Source: Halorarius litoreus
GTDB lineage: Archaea; Halobacteriota; Halobacteria; Halobacteriales; Haloarculaceae
Direction: 5' to 3'
DNA: 64,000 bases
Assembly (NCBI RefSeq): GCF_024362405.1
Contig: NZ_CP101454.1
Coordinates: forward strand, 2,728,001 to 2,792,000
Shown one piece after another: positions 24,483 to 32,818 of the stretch (its first letter is position 1; every line of letters begins with the position of its first letter). The notes under the pieces are model-generated. The model worked only from the letters and a program-made list of their open reading frames with translations. It was not told where the DNA came from and made no database searches. Made by a program: the position numbers and the translations under genes.

Positions 24483-25820
24483 ATGGACCGAGAGACGGTC
24501 GAGCCGTCGGTCGGGACGCTCCCCGGACCGAAGGCGACCGAACGAGTCGACTACCACGCCGAGTTCGCCGCCCCCAGTACCTACGTCTACGGCTTCGTCT
24601 GGGACATTCTCGAGGACGCGACCGGGCCGTTCTGCACGGACGCCGACGGGAACGTGCTCATGGACTTCACGAGCCACGTCGGTGCTGCCCCGCTCGGCTA
24701 CAACAACCCGCAACTCCGCGAGCGACTGGCCGAGTTCGAGCTCGTCGACCCGCTCAAGATCGCCGGCCAGGACTTCTACACCACGGCTGGCGACCCCACC
24801 GATCCGGAGTTCCCTGGGCCCGCAGAGCTGATGGACAAGCTGACGCAGGTGTCCAGCCAGTACGGCATGGACACGGTGTTCCTCTCGAACTCCGGGGCGG
24901 AGGCCGTCGAGAACGCGATGAAGATCTGTTACGACGACACCGGGGGGAAGTACGCCATCACGTTCGACGGCGCGTTCCACGGTCGTACCCTCGGGGCGCT
25001 CTCGCTCAACCGCTCGAAGGAGATCTACCGCCGGAAGTTCCCCGAGATTCCCTCCATTCACGACGTGCCGTTCTGTGACGACCGGACCTGTGAGCCGTCG
25101 ACCTGCTCGTGTGGCTTCTTCGCGGGCGGCGTCTCCCAGCTCCGAAAGATGCTTGACCCCCAGCGCGGCTGGGTGAACGCCGACGAGGTGGCGTTCCTCA
25201 TCATGGAGCCGATTCAGGGCGAAGGCGGCTACCGGTTCCCGAGTGCCGCGTTCATGGCGGAGGTCGCCGAGCTGTGTGACCGCCACGATATCCTGCTCGT
25301 CGCCGACGAGATACAGTCGGGGATGGGCCGCACCGGCGAGTTCTGGGCGTCGGACCACTACCCCATCGAGCCGGACATCATCACCGCCGCGAAGGGTGCG
25401 CGCGTCGGCGCGACCATCGCGAACGAGGACGTGTTCCCTGGTGAGAAGTCGCGACTCTCCTCGACGTGGGGTGCGGGCGACCTCGTCGCCTCGATGCAGG
25501 GGGCGCTCACCATCGACCTGATTCACGAGGAGGGGCTGCTGGCGAACGCGACCGCCCGCGGCGAGCAGGCGAAACGCACCCTTCGGGAGGCGTCGCTCTC
25601 GGCCGTCGAGGACGTCAGGGGCACGGGACTGATGCTCGCCGTCGAGTTCGACACCAGAGAGCGGCGCAACGCCGTGATGGACGCCGCCTTCCAGCGTGGA
25701 CTGTTGACGCTCGGCTGCGGCCACAAGACGCTCCGGCTGCTGCCGCCGCTCGACGTGACCGAACGCGAGATTTATCTGGGGTGTGACCTGCTGGCCGAGG
25801 CCGTCGACGCCGTCGCCTGA
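24483..25820 (+). CDS. Class III PLP-dependent aminotransferase (GabT/ArgD-like)
   Basis: A 445-residue aminotransferase that moves an amino group from an omega-amino acid or related donor to a 2-oxoacid. It has NSGAEAVENAMK (136-147), the cofactor-binding D275 in VADEIQSGMGRTG, and the Schiff-base lysine K304 in TAAKGARVG. A cysteine-rich insertion, C198-x4-C203-x4-C208-x-C210, is not part of the common fold and could hold a metal. GABA, ornithine or other substrates cannot be told apart by sequence alone. Own promoter; the next gene has a separate TATA box. Confidence 0.9.
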   Translation: MDRETVEPSVGTLPGPKATERVDYHAEFAAPSTYVYGFVWDILEDATGPFCTDADGNVLMDFTSHVGAAPLGYNNPQLRERLAEFELVDPLKIAGQDFYTTAGDPTDPEFPGPAELMDKLTQVSSQYGMDTVFLSNSGAEAVENAMKICYDDTGGKYAITFDGAFHGRTLGALSLNRSKEIYRRKFPEIPSIHDVPFCDDRTCEPSTCSCGFFAGGVSQLRKMLDPQRGWVNADEVAFLIMEPIQGEGGYRFPSAAFMAEVAELCDRHDILLVADEIQSGMGRTGEFWASDHYPIEPDIITAAKGARVGATIANEDVFPGEKSRLSSTWGAGDLVASMQGALTIDLIHEEGLLANATARGEQAKRTLREASLSAVEDVRGTGLMLAVEFDTRERRNAVMDAAFQRGLLTLGCGHKTLRLLPPLDVTEREIYLGCDLLAEAVDAVA

Positions 25821-25874
25821 GTCCGCTGCTTCCGCAGGGAAGCTTTACCTTCTTGGCGCGTGTTATCACAGCAC

Positions 25875-26084
25875 ATGTCCTCGGACGCAGATGGGCGCGG
25901 CGCAGTCGCCGGCAGTCGGTACACGCTCACCGAGCGGAACACGTTCGGCTTCCTCCCCGGCCCCATGACGGGCGTCTCCTGCCCCTCGTGTTTCAAAGAC
26001 CAGCTCCTCCGTGACATCATCACCGAGGGGACGTGCAAACACTGCGGCGCGTCGCTGGAGCTGACGCTCTCAGTCACGGATTAG
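25875..26084 (+). CDS. Small zinc-binding protein (DUF7837-like)
   Basis: A 69-residue protein with CPSC and CKHC knuckles about 17 residues apart and the preceding segment RYTLTERNTFGFLPGPMTGVS. I recall a haloarchaeal family of this shape named DUF7837, but the name is uncertain. The ATG at 25875 fits a TATA-like GCTTTACC at 25842-25849 better than the in-frame GTG at 25860. Its last codons lie inside the first unit of a 26-bp tandem duplication. Confidence 0.75.
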   Translation: MSSDADGRGAVAGSRYTLTERNTFGFLPGPMTGVSCPSCFKDQLLRDIITEGTCKHCGASLELTLSVTD

Positions 26085-26112
26085 AACTGACGCTCTCGGT
26101 CGCAGATTAGAA
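26061..26112. repeat. 26-bp tandem duplication across convergent gene ends
   Basis: Two adjacent 26-bp units (26061-26086 and 26087-26112) differ at only three positions. The first encodes the final ELTLSVTD-stop codons of the plus-strand gene; the second supplies the last residue and stop of the minus-strand gene. A local duplication appears to have separated two stops that once overlapped. Confidence 0.85.
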
Positions 26113-26430
26113 CTGGTAGCGGCGGTCGTCGTCGAGGTCCGGATACTGGTTCTGTCCGGTCATCTCGGCGTACGTCATCCCCGAGAGGTACTCGTCGTAG
26201 GTGCAGTCGTACGTCGACCGGAGGTGGAAGTCGAGGTTGCCGGTCTCGACCGCGCGCTGGAACAGCTCGTGGACCGCGCGGCGGACGAGTTCGTCGGGAT
26301 CGTCGGGGTCGTACGCCGAGACGAGCAGCGCGAGTTCGTTGCGCGTCTCACGGTCGAGCGACACGTCGAGTTCCTCCCCGAGGTCGCTGTACGCATCGGT
26401 TACGTCCGTGTTGAGGTGGTCGAGGGTCAT
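26107..26430 (-). CDS. Hypothetical acidic protein
   Basis: A 107-residue strongly acidic helical protein (SDLGEELDVSLDRETRNELALLVSAYDPDDPDELVRRAVHELFQRAVE) ending in a Tyr/Gln-rich tail (MTYAEMTGQNQYPDLDDDRRYQF). Pattern and codon use are typical of a real haloarchaeal gene. The central segment resembles small helical hairpins of ribbon-helix-helix or antitoxin-like proteins, but no basic DNA-binding strand is seen. Function unknown. The stop lies in the 26-bp duplication. Confidence 0.75.
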   Translation of the reverse strand: MTLDHLNTDVTDAYSDLGEELDVSLDRETRNELALLVSAYDPDDPDELVRRAVHELFQRAVETGNLDFHLRSTYDCTYDEYLSGMTYAEMTGQNQYPDLDDDRRYQF

Positions 26431-26462
26431 GGGAGAGCCTCGGGGTGACGTGGGGATACGGT

Positions 26463-26636
26463 TTACGGCTCGGGTGCCGTTCGCGGCGCCAGATAGTAGC
26501 GGTTCACGAGCCACAGCGTGCCGCCCACGACCAGCAGGAGGAGGCCGAGCGGGAGCCATAGCCAGCCGAACAGCGCGACGACGAGGGGGACCACGAGCAG
26601 GAGGAGGCCGGCGAGCGCGAGGGTGCGGGGATTCAC
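26463..26636 (-). CDS. Small two-helix membrane protein
   Basis: A 57-residue protein with two hydrophobic helices (about residues 5-22 and 24-44), opening NPRTLALAGLLLLVVPLVV and ending with a short basic-acidic tail. GTG at 26636 is chosen over in-frame upstream codons, which encode non-family basic sequence. It is upstream of the acidic hypothetical gene on the same strand with a 32-nt gap. Function unknown. Confidence 0.65.
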   Translation of the reverse strand: MNPRTLALAGLLLLVVPLVVALFGWLWLPLGLLLLVVGGTLWLVNRYYLAPRTAPEP

Positions 26637-26738
26637 GCCGGAGTCGTCGTGACCCGGCGGCAAAACGCTTTCCCGGTGCCTACAGCGGCCGTTTGACCTA
26701 CTGGAAGACATTTACCGGAGTGCTGACACCCCTCTCCC

Positions 26739-27692
26739 ATGCCCGCTACGCGCAGAGCGTTCGTCCTCGCCGCCGCGACCGGTCTCGCCGGCTGCACGGC
26801 GATGCCCGACGACAACACCCAGTCCCCTCCCGGCAGCCAGTCGACGGATACCGACGAGTCGTCTCCTGCCCAGAGCACGCCGGACGGCTGCACCATGGGT
26901 TACCACGTTACCGTCGAGGCGTTCGCGCCCGTGGCGGACCTCCCGATGACCGTCGAGGGTCCCGAGCGTGACCTCGTCGCGGCGGCCGTCGCGGAGGGCG
27001 ATGCGGGCTACGAGACGTACGGGCAGTCCCCGCTTCGCGACGGCGTCGTCGCCCACGAGGGGGCCTACTACTGGCTCACCGTCACCGAGGCCGGCACCGA
27101 GACGGTCCCCGCGTACCTGTTCGACATCTCGTGGGAGAACGGCCGCACGGCGCCCGACGACGCGACGCTGTACGCCTACGAGGACCTCCCCGCGAATGAC
27201 CGCGAGGCCATCCGGTTCCTCGTCCCCGACGGCGAGGGCGACGAGCTGGGAGGGCATCCCACACAGAGCTTCAGCGGCCGCGAACGTCCGGTTCCGTACC
27301 CCGACGGTGGCGACGAGTCGACGTTGCTCCCGGCCGACAACGTCTGGGTACGTTACGACGGCCGGGAGTACCGGGTCACGACCGGCTCGCGAACGACGAC
27401 CGACCTGCATCGCTATCGGTACACCGCAGACCAGGTCGCCGAGAGCGACGCCGACCTCCGTGCGTGGGCGACCGAGCGGTACGTCGTGGACCTCTCGCTC
27501 TCCGAGACGCAGCGCGACCTGCTCGACCGCGCGAGTGGCGACTACTACGAGGAGTGTGCGCCGGCGTCGGACGCGCTCGAAGGGATCCAGGAACAACTCT
27601 CCGACGACGTGGCGCTTTCGCACGGCGGTGGCTGGTACGTCGCCGTCGACGACACCCGGCACCGTCTCGAGATTCTGCAGTGGGTCGAGTGA
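26739..27692 (+). CDS. Tat lipoprotein of unknown function
   Basis: A 317-residue predicted lipoprotein: MPATRRAFVLAAATGLAGC carries a twin arginine and lipobox cysteine at C19. A Ser/Thr/Pro-rich spacer reaches residue 48, then a mostly beta mature domain with two possible disulfide cysteines (near residue 50 and in YYEECAP). A TATA-like CATTTACC at 26709-26716 is 27 nt before the ATG. No family is recognised; it is expected on the outer membrane face. Confidence 0.8.
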   Translation: MPATRRAFVLAAATGLAGCTAMPDDNTQSPPGSQSTDTDESSPAQSTPDGCTMGYHVTVEAFAPVADLPMTVEGPERDLVAAAVAEGDAGYETYGQSPLRDGVVAHEGAYYWLTVTEAGTETVPAYLFDISWENGRTAPDDATLYAYEDLPANDREAIRFLVPDGEGDELGGHPTQSFSGRERPVPYPDGGDESTLLPADNVWVRYDGREYRVTTGSRTTTDLHRYRYTADQVAESDADLRAWATERYVVDLSLSETQRDLLDRASGDYYEECAPASDALEGIQEQLSDDVALSHGGGWYVAVDDTRHRLEILQWVE

Positions 27693-27734
27693 GAGAACGC
27701 CACCACTAAGCGCCCGACGGCCCTACGACGGGCA

Positions 27735-28649
27735 ATGAGTGAGGCCACGCAGTTACCCGACGACGTCGAGGCCGTCCGGGCGGCGCTCGTCGACTGGTAC
27801 GAGGCCGACCACCGCTCGTACCCGTGGCGGGAGACGACGGACCCGTATCCGATTCTCGTGAGCGAGGTGATGAGCCAGCAGACGCAACTCGACCGCGTGG
27901 CCGAGGCGTGGCACGACTTCATGGACGAGTGGCCGACCGTCGAGGCACTGGCCGCGGCCGACCGCGCCGACGTCGTGGGATTCTGGACCGACCACTCGCT
28001 CGGCTACAACAACCGCGCGAAGTACCTCCACGAGGCCGCCCAGCAGGTGGTCGAGGAGTTCGGCGGGTCGTTCCCCGAGGACCCCGACAGCCTCTCGGAG
28101 TTGATGGGGGTGGGGCCGTACACCGCGAACGCCGTCGCCTCCTTCGCGTTCAACAACGGCGACGCCGTCGTCGACACGAACGTCAAGCGCGTGCTCCACC
28201 GCGCGTTCGACGTGCCGGACGACGACAGCGCCTTCGAGCGTGTCGCCTCGGACCTCATGCCACCGGGAGCGTCGCGGGTCTGGAACAACGCCATCATGGA
28301 ACTCGGTGGGGTCGCGTGCGGGAAGGCACCTGCCTGTGACGAGGCGGGGTGTCCGTGGCGGGCGTGGTGTCACGCCTACGAGACGGGCGACTTCACCGCA
28401 CCGGACGTCCCCACGCAGCCGACGTTCGAGGGCTCGCGGCGACAGATGCGTGGCCGTGTAGTGAAGACGCTTCGGGCGCACGGCGACCAGCCGCTCGATA
28501 CGCTCGGCTCCCGGGTTCGGGTCGACTACTCGCCGGAGGGGGAGTACGGGCGCGACTGGTTACGGGGACTGCTCGACGACCTCGAGTCGGACGGGCTGGT
28601 CGACGTCCAAGACGGCGGCGACGAGACGGTGGCACGGCTCCGTCGGTAG
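27735..28649 (+). CDS. mutY: A/G-specific adenine DNA glycosylase MutY
   Basis: A 304-residue HhH-GPD glycosylase that removes adenine opposite 8-oxoguanine. The catalytic Glu is E44 in SEVMSQQTQ, the HhH motif is LMGVGPYTANAV, and the catalytic Asp is D147 in VVDTNVKRVL. Four cysteines for an iron-sulfur cluster are present (C195, C201, C206, C212), spaced 5/4/5 rather than the usual 6/2/5. The C-terminal ~80 residues look like a winged helix (RRQMRGRVVKTLRAHGDQPLDTLG) and not the NUDIX-like 8-oxoG reader of bacterial MutY. Confidence 0.92.
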   Translation: MSEATQLPDDVEAVRAALVDWYEADHRSYPWRETTDPYPILVSEVMSQQTQLDRVAEAWHDFMDEWPTVEALAAADRADVVGFWTDHSLGYNNRAKYLHEAAQQVVEEFGGSFPEDPDSLSELMGVGPYTANAVASFAFNNGDAVVDTNVKRVLHRAFDVPDDDSAFERVASDLMPPGASRVWNNAIMELGGVACGKAPACDEAGCPWRAWCHAYETGDFTAPDVPTQPTFEGSRRQMRGRVVKTLRAHGDQPLDTLGSRVRVDYSPEGEYGRDWLRGLLDDLESDGLVDVQDGGDETVARLRR

Positions 28650-28696
28650 CGGGCTGGTCTGGTCGAAAAATCGTGTTCGGCGGGCTCGAGCGTGAC

Positions 28697-29143
28697 TCAG
28701 GCGCCGGCGTCGAGCCCCGCCATGACGTCGAGCATCTCGGGGCTCGGGTCGGCGTGGTGGTGGACGATCTTCCACTCGCCGTCCTCGCGGCGGTAGACGT
28801 TCGTCGCGCGGACTTCGGTGTCGACGCGTTCGCCGGCGAGCGTGAACGAGACCTTCTCGGTCGTCAGTTCGTACGCGCAGTCGCCGACGACGCGGACGAG
28901 CTGGTCGGCTCGGGTAATCGTGCCATCGCCCGCGAGTTCGGCGACCGCGCCCCAGGGCCCCTCGACCTCGGCCCATCCCACCTCGCGCCCACCGATGGGG
29001 TGCATCGTGGTCACGTCGTCGGCGTGGGACCAGACCTCCATCATCGGTCCGGCGTCGCCGTTCGCCATCCGCTCTAACGCGTCGTAGAACCGGTCGGATG
29101 CCGCTCGTACTTCGTCTTCGGTTGTAACTCGTCCAGTGGACAT
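28697..29143 (-). CDS. SnoaL/NTF2-like fold protein
   Basis: A 148-residue protein with the cone-shaped NTF2 fold pattern: N-terminal helix VRAASDRFYDALERMANGDAG, WSHADDVTTMHPIGGREVGW, and the closing strands VYRREDGEWKIVHHHAD. Family members include ketosteroid isomerase-like and stress proteins; the DGEWKIVHHH ending is shared with the SnoaL_3 type. No catalytic assignment is possible. Its upstream region (29144-29215) is AT-rich with TATA-like elements on the minus strand. Confidence 0.85.
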   Translation of the reverse strand: MSTGRVTTEDEVRAASDRFYDALERMANGDAGPMMEVWSHADDVTTMHPIGGREVGWAEVEGPWGAVAELAGDGTITRADQLVRVVGDCAYELTTEKVSFTLAGERVDTEVRATNVYRREDGEWKIVHHHADPSPEMLDVMAGLDAGA

Positions 29144-29355
29144 AATTTACACCAGCTAGCTGTATAGATTCGTAGTTGCTTATACGAGCGTGATCGATAC
29201 TATCGCGATATTGTTCAAATCCGATTAGCCGACCGCTCGTGGGTGCTAACGGACAGTCTGAAGGGCCCCCCGTCCGTCTGGCTCGACGTGATTGGTGACG
29301 AATACGTCGACGGGGACGGCGCCCGACAGATCGTTGGGGTCGGTGCGCGATCGCG

Positions 29356-29535
29356 ATGAGCGTCGACCTCCGGCCCGCGCTCATCGGGTTCGCGGCGGCG
29401 GCACTCGGAACGCTGGCGGTGGGGCTCATCCGGGGCGTTCCACTCCAGTCGCTGCTCCCGCTGGCGGCGCTCGTGGGCGTGCTGTTCGCGGTCGGGAACA
29501 TCTTCGTCGAGCGCCGTCGCCAGCAGCGCCAGTAA
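29356..29535 (+). CDS. Small two-helix membrane protein
   Basis: A 59-residue protein opening MSVDLRPALIGFAAAALGTL and ending VERRRQQRQ. Two hydrophobic helices are separated by a short RGVPLQS turn; the basic C-terminus should be cytosolic. Codon use is normal. It precedes the FMN reductase by 47 nt in the same direction. Function unknown. Confidence 0.65.
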   Translation: MSVDLRPALIGFAAAALGTLAVGLIRGVPLQSLLPLAALVGVLFAVGNIFVERRRQQRQ

Positions 29536-29582
29536 CGTCCACGTAACGGGCAAGATAAACGCGTTGCGTCCGTTCAGCAGGT

Positions 29583-30164
29583 ATGGACGACGTGCACGTA
29601 GCTGCGCTCGTGGGGAGCCTCCGCGACGAGAGCTACACGCGGGCCGCGCTCGAGATCGCGCTTGACGCGGCCGGGCGCTATCCGAACGTGACGACCGACC
29701 TCATCGACCTCCGGGCGTTCGACCTCCCGGTGTACGACGGCGACCACGGCGATGCGGGCGACGCCGAGGCGCTCCGCGAGCGGGTCGCCGCCGCGGATGC
29801 CATCCTCGTCGGCACTCCTGTCTACCACGGCTCGTACTCGTCGACGCTGAAGACGGCGCTCGACTACTGCGGGTTCGACGAGTTCGACGGCAAGACCGTC
29901 GGCCTGCTCGCCGTGGCGGGTGGCTCGTTCCCCACCGCGACGCTCGACCACCTCCGGTCGGTGATGCGAGCGCTCAACGCGTGGGTGCTCCCACACCAGG
30001 CCGCCCTGCCCCGTGTTCGGTCGCAGTTCGACGGCGACGAGTTGGCGAGCGACGACCTCCAGCGACGCGTCGAGGTGCTGGGTGAGCGCGCGGTGGAGTA
30101 CGCCCGCATCGAGCCGGACCCGCGGACGTTCGAAGCGCAGTCGAACGTCGGGGCTGACGACTAG
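29583..30164 (+). CDS. NADPH-dependent FMN reductase family protein
   Basis: A 193-residue flavodoxin-fold protein. The phosphate-binding loop of FMN is GSLRDESYTR (11-20), and the GTPVYHGSYSSTLKTALDYC and GGSFPTATLDHLRSVMRALNAW segments are characteristic of the NAD(P)H-dependent FMN/azo/quinone reductase family. It would reduce flavin or quinones in the cytosol, often as a redox-stress defence. No partner enzyme is adjacent. Confidence 0.92.
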   Translation: MDDVHVAALVGSLRDESYTRAALEIALDAAGRYPNVTTDLIDLRAFDLPVYDGDHGDAGDAEALRERVAAADAILVGTPVYHGSYSSTLKTALDYCGFDEFDGKTVGLLAVAGGSFPTATLDHLRSVMRALNAWVLPHQAALPRVRSQFDGDELASDDLQRRVEVLGERAVEYARIEPDPRTFEAQSNVGADD

Positions 30165-30165
30165 C

Positions 30166-30216
30166 GTGGCGTGAGCGACCGCAGTGGCGTGAGCGACCGC
30201 AGGGAGCGAGCGCCAC
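30166..30216. repeat. Perfect 18-bp tandem repeat with partial hairpin
   Basis: The unit GTGGCGTGAGCGACCGCA occurs twice head-to-tail (30166-30183, 30184-30201) just after the FMN reductase stop. The second unit begins with GTGGCG, which can pair with CGCCAC at 30211-30216. GAGCGACCGCAGGGAGCGAG-type words are common in haloarchaeal intergenic DNA. The remainder of the gap to 30360 shows no gene. Confidence 0.7.
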
Positions 30217-30360
30217 GTTGTAGCGAACGGGAAGCCAAGCGCAGCGTGGGCTGAGCGACGCCAATCGTCCTGGCCAGCTCCCCAAAACCTTCGGCACGTA
30301 TCCGGCCAGCGACCGGCCACCGAACGTAACCGTTTTGCCACCTCCCGAACCCCACCTGTC

Positions 30361-30945
30361 GTGCACGCTATCACGAACAGCGGGTGGGTCGAGGTCGTCA
30401 CCGGCTGTATGTTCTCGGGGAAGACCGAGGAGCTGCTGCGGCGGGTCCGTCGCGCCGAGATCGCGGGGCAGTCGGTCGCCGCGTTCACCCCGGCCATCGA
30501 CGACCGCTACGGCACGGCGACCATCGGCTCGCACGCCGGCCAGCGACTGGAGGCGCTCGTCGTCGACCCTGAGGCGCCAGGGCCGGAGATTCACGAGTCG
30601 CTCAACGGCGAGCAGGTCGTCGCCATCGACGAGGCGAACTTCTTCTCCGACGCGCTGGTCGACGTCTGCCGTGACCTCGCGGACGACGGGCGGCGCGTCG
30701 TCGTCTCGGGGCTCGACCAGACGTACCGCGGCGAGCCGTTCGACCCCGTCCCACAGCTGATGGCCTCGGCCGAATACGTCGAGAAGCTCCAGGCGATCTG
30801 CTCGCAGTGTGGGGAACCCGCCACGCGCAACCAGCGACTCATCGAGGGCGAGCCCGCCCACTACGACGACCCGACGATTCTGGTCGGCGCTGAGGAGTCG
30901 TACGAGGCGCGCTGTCGGAACTGCCACGTCGTCCGACGCGAGTGA
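30361..30945 (+). CDS. tdk: Thymidine kinase
   Basis: A 194-residue TK1-type thymidine kinase that makes dTMP from thymidine and ATP (salvage). The P-loop is GCMFSGKT (15-22), the Mg/base segment is VVAIDEANFF, and the lid region has GLDQTYRGEPF. Four zinc cysteines form the lasso: CSQCGEPATRNQRL and CRNCH near the C-terminus. GTG start at 30361, directly at the family N-terminus. No obvious operon. Confidence 0.95.
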   Translation: MHAITNSGWVEVVTGCMFSGKTEELLRRVRRAEIAGQSVAAFTPAIDDRYGTATIGSHAGQRLEALVVDPEAPGPEIHESLNGEQVVAIDEANFFSDALVDVCRDLADDGRRVVVSGLDQTYRGEPFDPVPQLMASAEYVEKLQAICSQCGEPATRNQRLIEGEPAHYDDPTILVGAEESYEARCRNCHVVRRE

Positions 30946-31083
30946 AGCGCTGTTCGTCGTCCTGCTGCTTTCTTCCGAATCTGATTTTTCAGAATGCAAT
31001 AGCAGGGGTGAACGTATTAGTGGGGGCAGGCCTACGACAGGACATGGAGACGACGACACCGACCGACTGGGCGCGAGGGGCCG

Positions 31084-31221
31084 ATGCCTGTTGAGTCAAT
31101 CACCATCCGGTGTGAGTGTGGTGCGGCGACCGAGGTCGACCCTGACATCGACCGGTTCGAGTGTGACTGCGGCTCCGTCTACATCCTCACGGTCACACAG
31201 CTGAAACCCCTGCTCGACTGA
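31084..31221 (+). CDS. Very small zinc-ribbon protein
   Basis: A 45-residue protein, MPVESITIRCECGAATEVDP, with CxCG and CDCG pairs (residues 10-12 and 26-28) forming a mini ribbon. It is below the usual gene-calling length. An out-of-frame 16-codon ORF (31044-31094, METTTPTDWARGADAC) overlaps its start and begins where a leaderless transcript from the TATA-like GTATTAGT (31013-31020) would start. That suggests an upstream peptide, coupling, or that the true start is still unclear. Confidence 0.6.
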   Translation: MPVESITIRCECGAATEVDPDIDRFECDCGSVYILTVTQLKPLLD

Positions 31222-31267
31222 GGCCGTCCGGAACGGTGAAACCCCTCGCCTGTCTATCCACGAGGTA

Positions 31268-31969
31268 GTGACGACGTGGGTCGAGAACCCGACGGGCGGC
31301 CGCGAGCGCGGTCCCCGCGGGCTGGCACGGGCGTGGGTCGAGGTGCTGGTGCGCCCCCGACGGTTCTTCCGCAACGGGGTCGCGCCCGGTGACCAGGCAC
31401 CGGGGCTGGTGTTCGCCGTCAGCGTCGCGCTCGTCTACGTCGCGACGCGGTTCGCACTCGTCCCGGCTTCACGACCCACGTTCTTTGCCAGCGACGCCGC
31501 CTCGATGGTCGTCGGCCTGCTCGTCGCCGGCCTCATCATCGCCCCCATCGGCTTGCATCTCGTCGCCGCGCTCGAGGTCGTCATCCTCATGCTCGTCGTC
31601 CGGGAGCGCGCTGGTGTCTCCGAGACGGTGCAGGTCATCGCCTACGCGACCGCCCCGATGGCGCTCGCGGGCGTCGGTGTCCCCCCAGCGATCGCGGGCG
31701 TCGCGGGGCTCGAAACGGTCGTGGCGGGCTGGCGACTCCTGCTCGCCGCGTACGGTGTCGGCTTGCTCGTCGTCGGGATGGCGACCGTCCACGAGACCTC
31801 GCTGCCGCGGGCAGCCGTCGCCGTTGCGGTCCCTGCAGTCGTCGTGTTCGGCTACTTCTTCGGGGGCGTCTTCGCCGTCGAGACGCTGACCGGTGTCGAG
31901 GTCGTGGGCGAGGCGGCAACCGGCGCAAGCCCGGCCGACATGGAAACGCAATTACCGGGGCGTCGCTAA
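31268..31969 (+). CDS. YIP1-family membrane protein
   Basis: A 233-residue protein with a soluble N-terminus containing ARAWVEVLVRPRRFFRNGVAPGDQ (the usual YIP1 entry segment WRxLxxPRxFF) and five hydrophobic helices. The TVQVIAYATAPMALAGV stretch is typical of the family. Prokaryotic YIP1 proteins have no established role. GTG at 31268. It is followed after 9 nt by GTP cyclohydrolase III and may be co-transcribed with it. Confidence 0.85.
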   Translation: MTTWVENPTGGRERGPRGLARAWVEVLVRPRRFFRNGVAPGDQAPGLVFAVSVALVYVATRFALVPASRPTFFASDAASMVVGLLVAGLIIAPIGLHLVAALEVVILMLVVRERAGVSETVQVIAYATAPMALAGVGVPPAIAGVAGLETVVAGWRLLLAAYGVGLLVVGMATVHETSLPRAAVAVAVPAVVVFGYFFGGVFAVETLTGVEVVGEAATGASPADMETQLPGRR

Positions 31970-31978
31970 CGCGCGACC

Positions 31979-32737
31979 GTGACGAACACGCAGGTTACCC
32001 TCATCCAGATCGACAACTACGGGCCGTGGACCGTGACGCCCGAACCGCGCCGCGAGGTGGACCTGCAGACGCTCCAATCGCGGCTCTACGCCGACCTCTC
32101 GCAGCTGTTCGGCAACCGGGAAGGCTACGTCTTCTTCACCCGGTTCGACAACATGGTCGCGGTCACGAACGGCCTGGACCGCGACGCGCACGCACTCATC
32201 CAGGAGTCTGTCGGCAACCGCTACCCGGTCACCGTCTCGCTCGGCATCGCGGTCGACGAGTCGCCGGCGGTCGCCCTCGGCGACGCGACCGAGCGCCTGC
32301 AGGACGCTGGCTCGGCCCAGGACTCCGACCGCCGCGAGATCCTCGACGGGACGCCGCTCCCCGAGGCCGACCGAACCGACGACGACGTGCATCTCGCACA
32401 CTTCGACGTGAACGACGCCACGGGCAAGTACACCGACCAGCTCAACGAGTTCGACACGTTCATCCAGATCGAACAGGGGTACGCGAGCCTGATGCGCTAC
32501 ATGCGCCGGGCACACGACGCCCTCTCCTTCTTCGTCGGCGGTGACAACGTCATCGCGGTCTGTCCGACGATGGACGAAAGTGAGTACCGCGATGCTATCG
32601 ATCATGTCCGCGAGGAGGTCGACGTCGAACTGAAAGTCGGCGTCGGGCGCGCCCGCACCGCACAGGCGGCGGGCATGGCGGCCAAGCACGCCCTCGAGGA
32701 GTGTCGACACGAGGGTACTGACGTAGAGTTCGACTAG
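31979..32737 (+). CDS. GTP cyclohydrolase III (IIa)
   Basis: A 252-residue archaeal GTP cyclohydrolase III that opens GTP to the formylamino-pyrimidine (FAPy) nucleotide at the start of riboflavin and F420 (deazaflavin) synthesis. Two ferredoxin-like, cyclase-like halves are evident: TLIQIDNYGPWTVTPEPRREVDLQTLQ with GYVFFTRFDNMVAVTNG, and HFDVNDATGKYTD with LSFFVGGDNVIAVCP. Both FDN/GDN metal-binding motifs are present. GTG start. It is 9 nt after the YIP1 gene. Confidence 0.95.
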   Translation: MTNTQVTLIQIDNYGPWTVTPEPRREVDLQTLQSRLYADLSQLFGNREGYVFFTRFDNMVAVTNGLDRDAHALIQESVGNRYPVTVSLGIAVDESPAVALGDATERLQDAGSAQDSDRREILDGTPLPEADRTDDDVHLAHFDVNDATGKYTDQLNEFDTFIQIEQGYASLMRYMRRAHDALSFFVGGDNVIAVCPTMDESEYRDAIDHVREEVDVELKVGVGRARTAQAAGMAAKHALEECRHEGTDVEFD

Positions 32738-32818
32738 CTCCTCGACATTCAGAACCTCGGGGACTCACCGGAAAGTACCGCCGTTTTTCAGTGAAATCCT
32801 GTTTACACGGTAAGTCAG

